Positions 8,161-17,616 are shown, counted from the stretch's first letter. The stretch: 64,000 nt of DNA from JBQTGK01 sp052400665 (GCA_052400665.1 JBQTGK010000004.1); one strand, 5' to 3'. Numbers and translations: made by a program. The notes: a model not told the origin generated them from the letters alone.

Positions 8161-9291
8161 ATGTCGGATAAAAAAAAGCACAATAAATGTCATGTAGAAA
8201 ATGACCCTACTTATAAAGGGTTACAGGTTAATTCAGGAATTAGTCAACCTCCATCAATAAACCCACGCATAGCAGAACGATTAAAAAAGAAAAGAAAACA
8301 ATACTCTATTGATGATTTTGTAAATGGAATATTGAAAGGAGATCGGGGGATTTTGAGTCAGGCAATTACATTGATTGAAAGTTCGAAGTTTGAACATCAG
8401 AAAATTGCTCAGGAAATTATAGAAAAGTGTCTTCCATATTCAGGTAAATCGGTAAGAATTGGTATTACTGGAGTTCCTGGTGCAGGAAAAAGTACTTTTA
8501 TCGAGGCTTTTGGAAAACATGTTACCAGTCAGGGACATAAATTGGCTGTACTGGCAATCGATCCTAGTAGCGAAAGAAGTAAAGGAAGTATACTTGGCGA
8601 TAAAACCAGAATGGAAGAATTAGCAGTTGATAATAATGCTTATATCCGACCTTCTCCTTCGGCAGGTTCACTCGGAGGTGTTGCACGTAAAACCCGCGAA
8701 AGTTTAATTTTATGCGAAGCTGCAGGTTTCGATACCATATTAATCGAAACTGTGGGTGTAGGACAATCGGAAACAGCAGTTCACTCAATGGTCGATTTTT
8801 TCCTTTTAATAAAGATTGCAGGAGCAGGAGATGAGTTGCAGGGAATAAAACGAGGTATTATGGAAATGGCCGATGCCATCTCAATAAATAAGGCCGACGG
8901 AAACAATGTTCACAAGGCTAAATTGGCAAGGGTACAATTTCAAAATGCATTGCACCTTTTCCCTCAACCTAAATCCGGATGGACTCCTCAGGTATTAACC
9001 TGTTCTTCGGTTGAGAAAACGGGTATCGATGCTATTTGGGATACAATATTGGATTATTGTAGTCATACCCAGCAAAATGGATACTTTGAGCAAAGAAGAA
9101 GCGAACAGGCAAAGTACTGGATGTATGAAACAATAAATGAGCAATTAAAAGATGGTTTTTATCATCAGAAAGTAATAAAAGAACAAATTCCTGATTTTGA
9201 AAAAAAGGTTTTAAATGATGAAATGAGTTCATTTGTGGCAGCCTTTAAGTTGTTGAGTACTTACTTTGGTGAGATTAAAAATAATGAGTAG
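8161..9291 (+). CDS. meaB: Methylmalonyl-CoA mutase-associated GTPase MeaB
   Basis: MeaB is a G3E GTPase that protects and reloads the B12 cofactor of methylmalonyl-CoA mutase. The P-loop GVPGAGKST is near residues 103-111, followed by LAIDPSS, the switch region LIETVGVGQSE and the base-recognition motif NKAD near residue 243. The ATG at 8161 gives 376 residues; an in-frame TTG at 8146 is possible but less likely. The mutase subunits that normally accompany meaB are not in the window, so MeaB acts on a mutase encoded elsewhere. Flanking gaps contain no convincing promoter. Confidence 0.93.
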   Translation: MSDKKKHNKCHVENDPTYKGLQVNSGISQPPSINPRIAERLKKKRKQYSIDDFVNGILKGDRGILSQAITLIESSKFEHQKIAQEIIEKCLPYSGKSVRIGITGVPGAGKSTFIEAFGKHVTSQGHKLAVLAIDPSSERSKGSILGDKTRMEELAVDNNAYIRPSPSAGSLGGVARKTRESLILCEAAGFDTILIETVGVGQSETAVHSMVDFFLLIKIAGAGDELQGIKRGIMEMADAISINKADGNNVHKAKLARVQFQNALHLFPQPKSGWTPQVLTCSSVEKTGIDAIWDTILDYCSHTQQNGYFEQRRSEQAKYWMYETINEQLKDGFYHQKVIKEQIPDFEKKVLNDEMSSFVAAFKLLSTYFGEIKNNE

Positions 9292-9383
9292 CTTACTTGT
9301 ATTGGGCTGGAATAAATTGTGTATATATATAATTTATTGTTAGTTTTAATGCTTTGAAATTATTAACACAAAATACGATACAC

Positions 9384-10478
9384 ATGAAAAAATTATTAAT
9401 CGCAGTATCTGCGATAGGCTTGTTTTTTTCTTCTTGTAATACAGGTGGAAATTATACTCTTAAAGGTAATATTTCGGGAGAAGTTGAAGGTAAAGTTTAT
9501 CTATCTAAAGTTCAGGATAATGAATTGGTGAAAATTGATTCAGCAGTTTTAACCGAAGGAGCTTTTGAATTTGTTGGTTCTGTTGAGTCTCCTGATCGTT
9601 ATTTTATTGAACTAGAAGGTAATAGGTCTGTTATTCAGTTTTTTATTGAGAATTCAGAAATTAGCATCGAAGCTGATGCTCAAAAACTGCAGGATGCTAA
9701 AATTACAGGTTCGGCAAATAATGATGTTTGGATTGCATATAACGAATCACAAAAAGTATTTCAAGAGAAAAATAAAGCGCTTTATCAGGAGTATCAAGTT
9801 GCTGTGAAAAATAATAATAAAGTTGCTATCGACTCTATTCGTAATGTTGCCATGAAAATGGAGGATGAGAAAAAGGGAGTTACAACAGATTTTATTGCAG
9901 CTAATTCTAATTCTGTTGTTGCAGCATTTTTATCTGTTCGTATGATTTCCGGAATGGAAGTTGCCGAAATGGAAGAAGCTTTTAATGTTCTTGGTGAAGA
10001 TGCAAAATCTTCTACCTATGGAGTAATGATTAAAGAAAAAATTGATGTATTGAAAAAAGTTGCTATTGGACAAGCTGCTCCTGATTTTACATTGAATACT
10101 CCTGAAGGAAAACCTTTTAGCTTATCATCTTTAAAAGGTAAAGTTGTGGTGATTGATTTTTGGGCTTCGTGGTGTGGTCCTTGTAGAGGCGAAAACCCTC
10201 ACATGGTTCAATTGTACAAAGATATTCACGAAAAAGGTGTTGAATTTTTAGGAGTATCATTAGATAAAGATAAAGACAAATGGTTGAAAGCAATTGAAGC
10301 TGATGGATTAGTTTGGAATCATGTTTCAGATTTAAAATATTGGAATTCGGCAGCAGCAAAACTATACGGTGTTAGCAGTATTCCTGCTACTGTTCTGATT
10401 GATCAGAATGGTGTAATTGTTGCTAAGAACTTAAGAAGTGCAGAATTAAGAACAAAAATTGGAGAATTACTTAAATAG
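9384..10478 (+). CDS. DUF4369/TlpA-like thiol-disulfide oxidoreductase lipoprotein
   Basis: The ATG at 9384 opens a lipoprotein signal (MKKLLIAVSAIGLFFSSC, Cys 18), giving 364 residues; the frame is open 10 codons further upstream but that would bury the signal. Residues 25-120 are a DUF4369-like beta domain (YTLKGNISGEVEGKVYLSKV), then a helical linker, then a thioredoxin fold at about 230-364 with WASWCGPC (CxxC at 264/267) and the cis-Pro loop SSIPATVL. Such proteins are anchored facing the periplasm, where they reduce disulfides in respiration or cytochrome maturation, or respond to oxidative stress. The exact client is unknown. Confidence 0.92.
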   Translation: MKKLLIAVSAIGLFFSSCNTGGNYTLKGNISGEVEGKVYLSKVQDNELVKIDSAVLTEGAFEFVGSVESPDRYFIELEGNRSVIQFFIENSEISIEADAQKLQDAKITGSANNDVWIAYNESQKVFQEKNKALYQEYQVAVKNNNKVAIDSIRNVAMKMEDEKKGVTTDFIAANSNSVVAAFLSVRMISGMEVAEMEEAFNVLGEDAKSSTYGVMIKEKIDVLKKVAIGQAAPDFTLNTPEGKPFSLSSLKGKVVVIDFWASWCGPCRGENPHMVQLYKDIHEKGVEFLGVSLDKDKDKWLKAIEADGLVWNHVSDLKYWNSAAAKLYGVSSIPATVLIDQNGVIVAKNLRSAELRTKIGELLK

Positions 10479-10499
10479 TAGTTTAAAATAATAATAATG

Positions 10500-10530
10500 G
10501 CCCGGTAGATTTTAATCTACCGGGCTTTTT
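10500..10530 (+). terminator. Terminator after the TlpA-like gene
   Basis: GCCCGGTAGATT pairs with AATCTACCGGGC over 12 bp with a minimal loop, followed by T5. Confidence 0.9.
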
Positions 10531-10640
10531 GTTTGTACTCCAATTTTAAGTAAATTCATTGTAACAATAATATCAGTTGGAAAATAAAAGAATGCATTGT
10601 TAAAATAGTTAAAAAGAGAACAGATTTGATCGAGTTTCTC

Positions 10641-10670
10641 TTTGCAGAAACAAAAAAACATTTACTTTTG
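10641..10670 (+). promoter_or_regulatory. Promoter of the znuACB operon
   Basis: TTTG at 10641-10644, an 18-base spacer, and TACTTTTG at 10663-10670 fit the Bacteroidota -33/-7 consensus. The start codon of znuA is 40 bases downstream. No obvious Zur-type palindrome was seen. Confidence 0.7.
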
Positions 10671-10710
10671 TTATTTAAATCAGATCTAAATAAAATAAAT
10701 AAATAATCGA

Positions 10711-11577
10711 ATGCGTTTACTTAACATTATTACATTATTGTCAGCCTTTTTACTTTTCTCATGTCAATCAGGGAAAGTTGACAAAACAATAAATCAAATA
10801 TCGGTAAGTATATTGCCCCAGAAATATTTTATTGAGCGGGTAGCTGGTGATGATTTTAAAGTGAATGTACTAATTCCTCCAGGAGCAAGTCCTGCTACTT
10901 ACGAACCAATACCTTCGCAAATGAAAGGCATTGCCAATTCGCTTGTATATTTTAAAATTGGTCATATTCCTTTCGAATATGCATGGCTAGATAATTTACT
11001 GGAAGGAGCCGGAAATATTCAACTTATTGATATTTCTACTGGAATTGAATTGGTTCGTGGACCCGAAGTTCGTCATGGTGATCATTTTCATAAAGGGGGA
11101 ATTGATCCGCACATATGGTCTTCTCCAAAATCTGTAAAAATAATTCTTCAAAATATTTATGCCCAATTGGTGAAGCTAAAACCTGAGAATAAGGCTAAGT
11201 ATGAAGCCAATTATAAAAGTTTTTTATCAGAAATAGATGAGCTTGATAAAATGGCAGCAGAGCTTAAAGTAAAGGCTGGTAATAAGGCATTTATGATTTT
11301 TCATCCAGCATTGTCATATTTGGCAAGAGATTATGGGTTAGAGCAAATTTCCATTGAAACAGATGGAAAAGATCCATCGCCTGCACAAATGAAAAATTTA
11401 ATAACTAATGCAGAAGAAAAGGACATAGAAGTGATATTTATTCAGAAGCAATTTAATATGGATAATGCCAGAGCAATTGCAAAAGAGATTGGAGCCAGAG
11501 TAGAGCAAATAGATCCTTTGAACGAGGATTGGGCGAAAGAAATGAACCGAATAATAAAACTTTTAAAGGCAAACTAA
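10711..11577 (+). CDS. znuA: Zinc/manganese ABC transporter substrate-binding lipoprotein (ZnuA-like)
   Basis: The 288-residue protein starts with a lipoprotein signal (FLLFSC, Cys 18) and belongs to the cluster-9 metal-binding family. Expected features are ISVSILPQKYFIERVAGDDF near the start, then a His/Asp-rich stretch RHGDHFHKGGIDPHIWSSPK near residues 111-130, FHPALSYLARDYGLEQ near 197, and a final Asp-rich IDPL. These His/Asp/Glu residues coordinate the metal. Zn is the likelier ligand because of the His-rich loop, but Mn cannot be excluded. It is the first gene of a three-gene importer. Confidence 0.9.
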   Translation: MRLLNIITLLSAFLLFSCQSGKVDKTINQISVSILPQKYFIERVAGDDFKVNVLIPPGASPATYEPIPSQMKGIANSLVYFKIGHIPFEYAWLDNLLEGAGNIQLIDISTGIELVRGPEVRHGDHFHKGGIDPHIWSSPKSVKIILQNIYAQLVKLKPENKAKYEANYKSFLSEIDELDKMAAELKVKAGNKAFMIFHPALSYLARDYGLEQISIETDGKDPSPAQMKNLITNAEEKDIEVIFIQKQFNMDNARAIAKEIGARVEQIDPLNEDWAKEMNRIIKLLKAN

Positions 11578-11605
11578 ATATTAGTTATCCGATAATTATA
11601 AGAAT

Positions 11606-12346
11606 ATGAATACACTTTTAGAGTTAAAATCCGTTTCTGTAGCTTACGACGATAATGTGGTTTTAACAGATGTTGATTTGCTTGTAAAAGAGAAAGATTT
11701 TTTGGGCGTAATTGGTCCCAACGGAGGAGGTAAAACCACTTTGTTAAAAGTGATTTTAGGTTCCTTGAAACCATTCAAAGGGAGTATAATTCATTCTGGA
11801 AATACGCCCTGTACTGTTGGTTATTTACCACAAGTAAATCGTATCGATAAGAAATTTCCCATTTCAGTTCTTGATGTTGTTTTATCGGGACTTATGTCGC
11901 AGAAAGGTGTTTTTGCAAGATATAAATCTGCCGATAAGAAGAAAGCCAACGAGTTAATGGAGCAGATGGGTATTTTCCATTTAAGAAATAAAAATATAGG
12001 AGGTTTGTCGGGAGGGCAATTGCAACGTATTTTTCTTTGCAGAGCAATTATTTCTGATCCCGATTTATTAATACTTGATGAGCCCGATACTTATGTGGAT
12101 AGTAAGTTTGAGGGGGAATTATATGAGATATTAGATAAACTGAATAATAAGATGGCTATTATTGTTGTTTCTCATGATGTGGGAACTATCTGTTCCCATG
12201 TAAAAACAATTGCCTGTGTAAACAAAACGCTATGTTATCACGATTCAAATATTATCTCGGAAGAACAATTAAAAGCTTATGATTGTCCGTTAGATCTTCT
12301 TACACACGGCGTAGTTCCTCACAGAGTATTAAAGCAGCACAACTAA
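11606..12346 (+). CDS. znuC: Metal ABC transporter ATP-binding protein (ZnuC-like)
   Basis: The 246-residue ATPase has Walker A GPNGGGKTT near residues 37-46, signature LSGGQLQR near 134-141 and Walker B LLILDEP near 154-160. The H-loop is in VVSHDVG. It powers the importer built from the neighbouring permease and binding protein. It begins 28 bases after znuA and ends 2 bases before the permease ATG, so the three are one transcript. Confidence 0.92.
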   Translation: MNTLLELKSVSVAYDDNVVLTDVDLLVKEKDFLGVIGPNGGGKTTLLKVILGSLKPFKGSIIHSGNTPCTVGYLPQVNRIDKKFPISVLDVVLSGLMSQKGVFARYKSADKKKANELMEQMGIFHLRNKNIGGLSGGQLQRIFLCRAIISDPDLLILDEPDTYVDSKFEGELYEILDKLNNKMAIIVVSHDVGTICSHVKTIACVNKTLCYHDSNIISEEQLKAYDCPLDLLTHGVVPHRVLKQHN

Positions 12347-12348
12347 TT

Positions 12349-13206
12349 ATGAATGAATTGTTTGAATTATTTAATTATCAGTTTTTTTTAAAAGCGATTG
12401 CAGCTGCTTTATTGGCTAGTATTTCCTGTGGAATTATAGGTTCCTATGTTGTTGCCCGAAGAATTGTTTTTATTAGTGGAGGTATTACTCACGCTTCTTT
12501 TGGAGGAATAGGAATAGCTTGGTTTTTAGGATTAAATCCGATTTTAGGAGCTGTGGTTTTTGGTGTGATGTCGGCATTGGGAATTGAATGGTTATCGAAA
12601 AAAACCGATGTGAGACAAGATTCAGTAATTGGAATTTTATGGGCATTTGGAATGGCATTGGGAATTATATTTATTTTTATGACTCCGGGTTATGCTCCTA
12701 ATTTAATGAGTTTTTTGTTTGGTAATATTCTTACTGTTGGAGCTTTAGATTTGTATTTATTATTAGCACTTTGTGTGCTTACAATTGTAATATTTTTACT
12801 TTTATTTAAAGCAATTCTGTTTGTTGCTTTCGACGAAAAATTTGCAAAAACACAGAATACACCAGTTCATTTTTTAAATTATCTAATGATTGCTTTGGTA
12901 GCTTTAGCAATTGTTTTAAACATTCGTGTTGTGGGAATAATCCTGGTTATTTCGTTTTTAACCATACCGCAAACTATTGCTAATATGTTTACTAACAATT
13001 TCAAGAAAATGATATTTGGATCGATTGGTTTTGGTATTTTAGGTTCATTTATGGGCTTATTAGTAGCTTACAAAATAAATGCACCCTCGGGAGCAACCAT
13101 TATATTTTCGTTTGTAGTTTTATTTGTAATTGCAAAATTATTACATCTTGTTGCAATCGTACTAAAAAGAAAAAAGTATGCAAAACAAAAAATGATATCA
13201 GAATAA
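12349..13206 (+). CDS. znuB: Metal ABC transporter permease (ZnuB-like, ABC-3 family)
   Basis: The ATG at 12349 gives 285 residues with about eight to nine hydrophobic helices; the frame is open upstream into znuC but the ATG directly after the znuC stop is the natural start. Family features include IIGSYVVARRIVFISGGITHASFGGIG near the N-terminus and the late VVGIILVISFLTIPQTIA segment. It forms the inner-membrane channel for the zinc/manganese importer. The C-terminus is basic and cytoplasmic. Confidence 0.92.
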   Translation: MNELFELFNYQFFLKAIAAALLASISCGIIGSYVVARRIVFISGGITHASFGGIGIAWFLGLNPILGAVVFGVMSALGIEWLSKKTDVRQDSVIGILWAFGMALGIIFIFMTPGYAPNLMSFLFGNILTVGALDLYLLLALCVLTIVIFLLLFKAILFVAFDEKFAKTQNTPVHFLNYLMIALVALAIVLNIRVVGIILVISFLTIPQTIANMFTNNFKKMIFGSIGFGILGSFMGLLVAYKINAPSGATIIFSFVVLFVIAKLLHLVAIVLKRKKYAKQKMISE

Positions 13207-13287
13207 TTAAAATTAATGATCTCTTAAAGCATTGATTTATATATATTAGTAAATAAAAATTGTACTAACATAAACAACAAAATAAAA

Positions 13288-14682
13288 ATGACTTACGATT
13301 TAATAGTAGTTGGAAGTGGTCCGGGTGGATATGTTGCTGCCATTCGTGCTTCACAATTAGGAATGAAAGTAGCAGTAGTTGAACGATCAGAATTGGGTGG
13401 TATTTGCTTAAACTGGGGATGTATACCAACTAAATCTTTACTAAAATCGGCTCAGGTTTTCGAAAGCATGAAACATGCTGGCGATTACGGCCTTGTAGTT
13501 GATGGAGAGGTTAAACCTGATTTTGAAAAAGTAGTTGCCCGAAGCAGAGGTGTTGCTGAAAAAATGAGCAATGGAATTCAATATCTGTTTAAAAAAAATA
13601 AAGTAGAAATAATTAATGGTTTTGGTAAGTTAGCTGGAAATAAATCGGTTGAAGTAAGTGCTGAAGATGGAAGTAAAACTACCTACGAAGCAAAGCATAT
13701 TATTCTTGCAACAGGTGCACGTTCTCGTGAGTTACCTAATCTTCCGCAAGATGGAAAGAGAATTATTGGCTACAGAAAAGCTTTAACGCTTGAGAAATTA
13801 CCTAAATCGATGATTGTGGTAGGATCTGGTGCGATTGGATCTGAGTTTGCGTATTTCTATTCTACAATGGGAACAAAAGTAACCTTGGTTGAGTTTATGC
13901 CTAATATCCTTCCTGTAGAAGATGAGGAAGTTTCTAAGCAAATGGGACGCTCCTTTAAGAAGAGTAAGGTGAAAGTGATGACTCAATCTACAGTTGAATC
14001 GGTAGAAGGGGAAGAAGGTAATCTTAAAGTAAATATCAAGAACAAGAAAGGAGAAATGGAAGTTCACGAATGTGAAATTGTCCTTTCGGCGGTTGGTATT
14101 GCTCCTAATACTGAGGGAATTGGACTCGAAGAGCAGGCAGTTGCTACCGAGAATGGTAGAATTGTGGTAGACGATTATTATCGTACCAATGTTGAAGGAG
14201 TTTATGCAATTGGTGATATTGTAAAAGGGCCTGCTTTAGCTCACGTGGCTTCGGCCGAAGGGATTTGCTGTGTCGAGAAAATTGCAGGAATGAATGTGGA
14301 ACCTATCGACTATACTACAATACCAGGTTGTACCTATACAACTCCGGAGGTTGCTTCTATGGGAATGACTGAGAAAGCTGCTAAAGAAGCGGGACATGAA
14401 GTTAAGATTGGTAAGTTTCCGTTTACAGCTTCTGGTAAAGCTAGTGCTGCTGGAGCAAACGAAGGTTTCGTGAAATTAATTTTCGATGCTAAATATGGCG
14501 AGTTACTTGGTGCACACATGATTGGTGCAAATGTAACCGAAATGATTGCAGAATTGGTTACAGCTCGAAAACTGGAAACTACAGGTCATGAGTTAATAAA
14601 AGCAATCCATCCACATCCAACCATGTCTGAGGCAGTTATGGAAGCTGCCGCAGCTGCCTACGATGAGGTGATTCATATTTAA
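13288..14682 (+). CDS. lpdA: Dihydrolipoyl dehydrogenase (E3)
   Basis: This 464-residue FAD/NAD enzyme reoxidises dihydrolipoamide of 2-oxoacid dehydrogenases or the glycine cleavage system. The FAD motif VVGSGPGGYVAAIRA opens the protein, and the redox disulfide lies in GGICLNWGCIPTK near residues 40-45. The NAD motif is VVGSGAIGSEFAYF near residue 177, the second FAD motif is VEGVYAIGDI, and the C-terminal catalytic HPHPTMSE is present. No E1, E2 or glycine-cleavage genes are adjacent, so it is probably a shared E3. It is a single-gene unit closed by a terminator. Confidence 0.96.
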   Translation: MTYDLIVVGSGPGGYVAAIRASQLGMKVAVVERSELGGICLNWGCIPTKSLLKSAQVFESMKHAGDYGLVVDGEVKPDFEKVVARSRGVAEKMSNGIQYLFKKNKVEIINGFGKLAGNKSVEVSAEDGSKTTYEAKHIILATGARSRELPNLPQDGKRIIGYRKALTLEKLPKSMIVVGSGAIGSEFAYFYSTMGTKVTLVEFMPNILPVEDEEVSKQMGRSFKKSKVKVMTQSTVESVEGEEGNLKVNIKNKKGEMEVHECEIVLSAVGIAPNTEGIGLEEQAVATENGRIVVDDYYRTNVEGVYAIGDIVKGPALAHVASAEGICCVEKIAGMNVEPIDYTTIPGCTYTTPEVASMGMTEKAAKEAGHEVKIGKFPFTASGKASAAGANEGFVKLIFDAKYGELLGAHMIGANVTEMIAELVTARKLETTGHELIKAIHPHPTMSEAVMEAAAAAYDEVIHI

Positions 14683-14768
14683 AGTTGTAAGTTTCGAGCT
14701 GCACTTTCCATACAGGAAAAATGTAGATTGTAAACATGAAAAAATATTCCTGAAAGGGAATTAGATAG

Positions 14769-14794
14769 CCCGAGGTTTTACCTCGGGTTTTTTT
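14769..14794 (+). terminator. Terminator after lpdA
   Basis: CCCGAGGT and ACCTCGGG form a perfect 8-bp stem with a TTT loop, followed by T7. Confidence 0.9.
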
Positions 14795-14830
14795 GTTGAT
14801 ATTTTAAATTATTAAGACGCCAATAACTCT

Positions 14831-14859
14831 TTTGTTTCTGCCAATAATTTATAAGTTTG
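14831..14859 (+). promoter_or_regulatory. Promoter of the exported C1 peptidase gene
   Basis: TTTG at 14831-14834 and TAAGTTTG at 14852-14859 are separated by 17 bases. The ATG is 40 bases downstream. Confidence 0.7.
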
Positions 14860-14898
14860 TGTGTACAAATAACAACCTACTAAAATAAAACAATACAG

Positions 14899-16287
14899 AT
14901 GAGAAAGTTATTACTGGTTCCTGCAATGCTGCTGGCATTAACAGGAGTTTCAAAAGCTCAAAATTCAGGATCGGTTGATGCTAAGACATTAAACGAAATT
15001 CGTTCAAGTTTTACATTAGATGCATCAACAAAGGCGATTCAAAATGCAATTACAAATACCGAGAGCATCAGAGAATTATCTCTTAATAGAGAAAAAATTG
15101 GTAAAATCGATCATTACTTTAAGTATCGTGTGGATGTGAGTGGAATTACCGATCAGGAAAGCTCGGGCAGATGCTGGATGTTTACTTCCATGAATACAAT
15201 TCGTCCAAAGGTGATGGATAAGTTTAATTTAAATGCATTTGATTTTTCTCATAACTATAACTATTTCTGGGATATGTTCGAAAAATCGAACCTTTTTCTG
15301 GAGAATATTATTGCTACAGCAGATCGTGATATGGACGATCGTGAAGTGGTAACTTATTTCAAATCGCCAGTGAACGATGGTGGTGTTTGGAACTCGTTTT
15401 ATAATGTTGCCAAGAAATATGGAGTTGTACCTGCCGAAATTATGCCCGAAACGAAGGTGAGTAATAAAACACGTGAAATTGGTAGTTTGCTTAATGTAAA
15501 ATTAAGAGGCGAGGGATACAAGCTTCGCGAAATGGCAGCTAAAAAAGCTTCTGCTAAACAAATGGAAGTTGCTAAAGTTGATGCATTAAAATCGGTATAT
15601 AGAATGTTGGCTTTAAGTTTAGGTGAGCCTCCTGTAAAATTCGAGTGGAGATTTAAAGATGCTGAAGGAACAATCAGTGAAAACAAAAGTTATACTCCAT
15701 TACAATTTTTAGAAGAAATTGCTCCTGGCTTTGCCGATGTTGAGATGGTAATGATTATGAACGATCCTACACGCGAATACTACAAAGTCTATGATATTAA
15801 GAACTATAGAAATGTTTCGGAAGGAATTAACTGGACGTATTTGAATTTACCTAACGAGGATATTAAGAAATTTGCTTTGGCTTCTATTAAGAATAATGAA
15901 GCAATGTATGCATCTTGTGATGTGGGAAAACAACACAACCGTAAAGCTGGTGTTATGGATGTAAATACATACGATTATGCTTCTTTATTTGGTGTCGAAT
16001 TCGATATGGATAAAAAGGCTCGAATATTGACTCGTCAGTCTGGTTCTTCTCATGCAATGACTCTTATTGGTGTTGATGTTGATGAAAACCAAGTACCTGT
16101 AAAATGGGAATTTGAAAATTCATGGGGAAGTGCATCAGGACATAATGGATATATTACCTTTACCGACGATTGGTTTGATGCTTATATGTTTAGACTTGTT
16201 ATTAACAAGAAATATTTAGATGAAAAAGCGAAGAAGGCATTTAAAACCAAGGCTATTGAATTACCGGTTTGGGATTATATGTTCTAA
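14899..16287 (+). CDS. Exported C1-family (bleomycin hydrolase-like) cysteine aminopeptidase
   Basis: The 462-residue protein has a Sec signal (MRKLLLVPAMLLALTGVSKA-QN) and the C1B papain-like triad: Cys in QESSGRCWMF near residue 92, His in SSHAMTLIGVD near 385 and Asn in EFENSWG near 406. Bleomycin hydrolase/PepC enzymes trim amino acids from peptide N-termini. Cytoplasmic PepC is normal in other bacteria, whereas exported versions such as this are common in Bacteroidota and probably work on peptides in the periplasm. It is a single-gene unit. Confidence 0.92.
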   Translation: MRKLLLVPAMLLALTGVSKAQNSGSVDAKTLNEIRSSFTLDASTKAIQNAITNTESIRELSLNREKIGKIDHYFKYRVDVSGITDQESSGRCWMFTSMNTIRPKVMDKFNLNAFDFSHNYNYFWDMFEKSNLFLENIIATADRDMDDREVVTYFKSPVNDGGVWNSFYNVAKKYGVVPAEIMPETKVSNKTREIGSLLNVKLRGEGYKLREMAAKKASAKQMEVAKVDALKSVYRMLALSLGEPPVKFEWRFKDAEGTISENKSYTPLQFLEEIAPGFADVEMVMIMNDPTREYYKVYDIKNYRNVSEGINWTYLNLPNEDIKKFALASIKNNEAMYASCDVGKQHNRKAGVMDVNTYDYASLFGVEFDMDKKARILTRQSGSSHAMTLIGVDVDENQVPVKWEFENSWGSASGHNGYITFTDDWFDAYMFRLVINKKYLDEKAKKAFKTKAIELPVWDYMF

Positions 16288-16311
16288 TTGCTTCGATAAA
16301 AATATTAATAA

Positions 16312-16342
16312 AAAGAATCTCATTTATGAGGTTCTTTTTTTT
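16312..16342 (+). terminator. Terminator after the C1 peptidase gene
   Basis: AAAGAA-CTCAT pairs with ATGAG-TTCTTT with single mismatched bases in the stem, followed by a T8 tract. Confidence 0.75.
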
Positions 16343-16470
16343 GCTTTGAGGAGGAATGTTTCAAACTCCATGTATAAGGAAAACTTATATACTTATAAAT
16401 AAAGTTATATCTTACTTATCGATATTTGTATCAGAAAGAAATAAGAAATCAATTTTAAAAAACAAATATC

Positions 16471-16953
16471 ATGAAAAACGTAAAAAGTAATCAGGACACT
16501 TTAGAGTTAACAGTTAAGGAAAGAGAAATTGAACAATTGCAGATTTTATTAGCAAATTATCAATTGTATTATCAAAATTTAAGAAACTTTCATTGGAATG
16601 TTCAGGGAAATGCATTTTTTCAATTGCATACTAAATTTGAAGAGTTGTATAATGATGCCAGCGAGAAAGTCGATGAAATTGCAGAGCGTATTTTAACTTT
16701 AGATGGGCATCCTTTAGGTAATTTTTCAGATTATGTGGCAATTTCGAGTATTGCTGAGGCTCATTCAAATTGCTCAGGTAACGAAATGGTAGAACAAATT
16801 ATTTTGGCTCATGATATTATCATCGGAAAAGTGAAAGAGGTAATCGCTGTAGCAAACGAAAATGATGATGAGGGAACACTGGATATGCTGCCAGCTTACG
16901 TTTCTTATCTGGAAAAAATGAACTGGATGTTTAAAGCCTTCTTAAAGAAATAA
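16471..16953 (+). CDS. dps: Dps-family DNA-protecting ferritin-like protein
   Basis: This 160-residue four-helix protein carries the Dps ferroxidase signature in NFHWNVQGNAFFQLHTKFEELYND near residues 38-60 and VDEIAERILTLDGHP near 67-81. Dps forms 12-subunit cages that oxidise and store iron using H2O2, protecting DNA under stress or in stationary phase. No basic N-terminal tail for direct DNA binding is evident beyond MKNVKSNQ. The 183-bp upstream gap contains a near-match -7 box (GATATTTG) at about 16420 but nothing exact. Confidence 0.93.
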   Translation: MKNVKSNQDTLELTVKEREIEQLQILLANYQLYYQNLRNFHWNVQGNAFFQLHTKFEELYNDASEKVDEIAERILTLDGHPLGNFSDYVAISSIAEAHSNCSGNEMVEQIILAHDIIIGKVKEVIAVANENDDEGTLDMLPAYVSYLEKMNWMFKAFLKK

Positions 16954-16973
16954 CAATAAACAAATTAAAAATT

Positions 16974-17000
16974 AGCCTCCGAAATTTCGGAGGCTTTTTT
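16974..17000. terminator. Bidirectional terminator between dps and the DEAD-like gene
   Basis: AGCCTCCGAAA and TTTCGGAGGCT are adjacent perfect complements with T6 after them on the plus strand. The minus-strand gene stops at 17002, so it also serves that gene. Confidence 0.9.
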
Positions 17001-17001
17001 G

Positions 17002-17616
17002 TTATTCTTTAATGTCGATAATAGTTGGAAAGTTCATGTAATCTTCGCTAAAGTTTTCCATTTGCTTTGTAATGCGGCTGCAAAAAACAATTCTTTGAGA
17101 TTTAGGAATATATGGCGCCAGACGATTGATTTCTGAAAGAATCTGATCTCTCATAATCATTTCGGCATCATCAACAATAAACATTTTTAGACTGTTAAGG
17201 TTTATGCCACTATTAGAATATAACTCATTAAACTTTTTAGCTGTGGCGATTACCACATCCGATCCGGCATAAACTTTATCACGTAAATCATGAAGATTAC
17301 CTGCATCGCCTTCGCTAAAAATACGTAGATCAGTATTTTTGCTTAGGATCAGAAACTGCTCTTTCATGGCAATTGCTTTCTCTCTGTCGGCCACAACAAT
17401 AATGGCTCGGGGAACGTCTTCAAATTCAGATTTAAGCTGCTGAATTACACTAATTATAATTGTATTAGAACGGCCACTGTTTTCATCGGCTCTAACAATT
17501 AAATCTACACCACTTTTAATTTTAGAGATGCTCGATTTTTGAACTGTTGTTGGAGTTTCGAAGCCGGCTTCTTCCAGGGCTTCAAGTAAGTGCTGATCTA
17601 ATTTTTTTAAAAACAT
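17002..17616 (-). CDS. DEAD-box-like single RecA-domain protein with degraded motifs
   Basis: From the ATG at 17614-17616 the protein is 204 residues and covers only the first RecA-like domain of a DEAD-box helicase; there is no second helicase domain. The Q-motif remains (FETPTTVQ near residues 19-26), but motif I is RADENSGRSNT (43-52) instead of AxTGxGKT, motif II is VDDAE (148-152) instead of DEAD, and motif III is SRI instead of SAT. ATP hydrolysis is therefore unlikely. The frame is open 22 codons upstream, but a -7 box at 17647-17654 would start the transcript inside that extension. It may be a regulatory or RNA-binding pseudohelicase. Confidence 0.8.
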   Translation of the reverse strand: MFLKKLDQHLLEALEEAGFETPTTVQKSSISKIKSGVDLIVRADENSGRSNTIIISVIQQLKSEFEDVPRAIIVVADREKAIAMKEQFLILSKNTDLRIFSEGDAGNLHDLRDKVYAGSDVVIATAKKFNELYSNSGINLNSLKMFIVDDAEMIMRDQILSEINRLAPYIPKSQRIVFCSRITKQMENFSEDYMNFPTIIDIKE

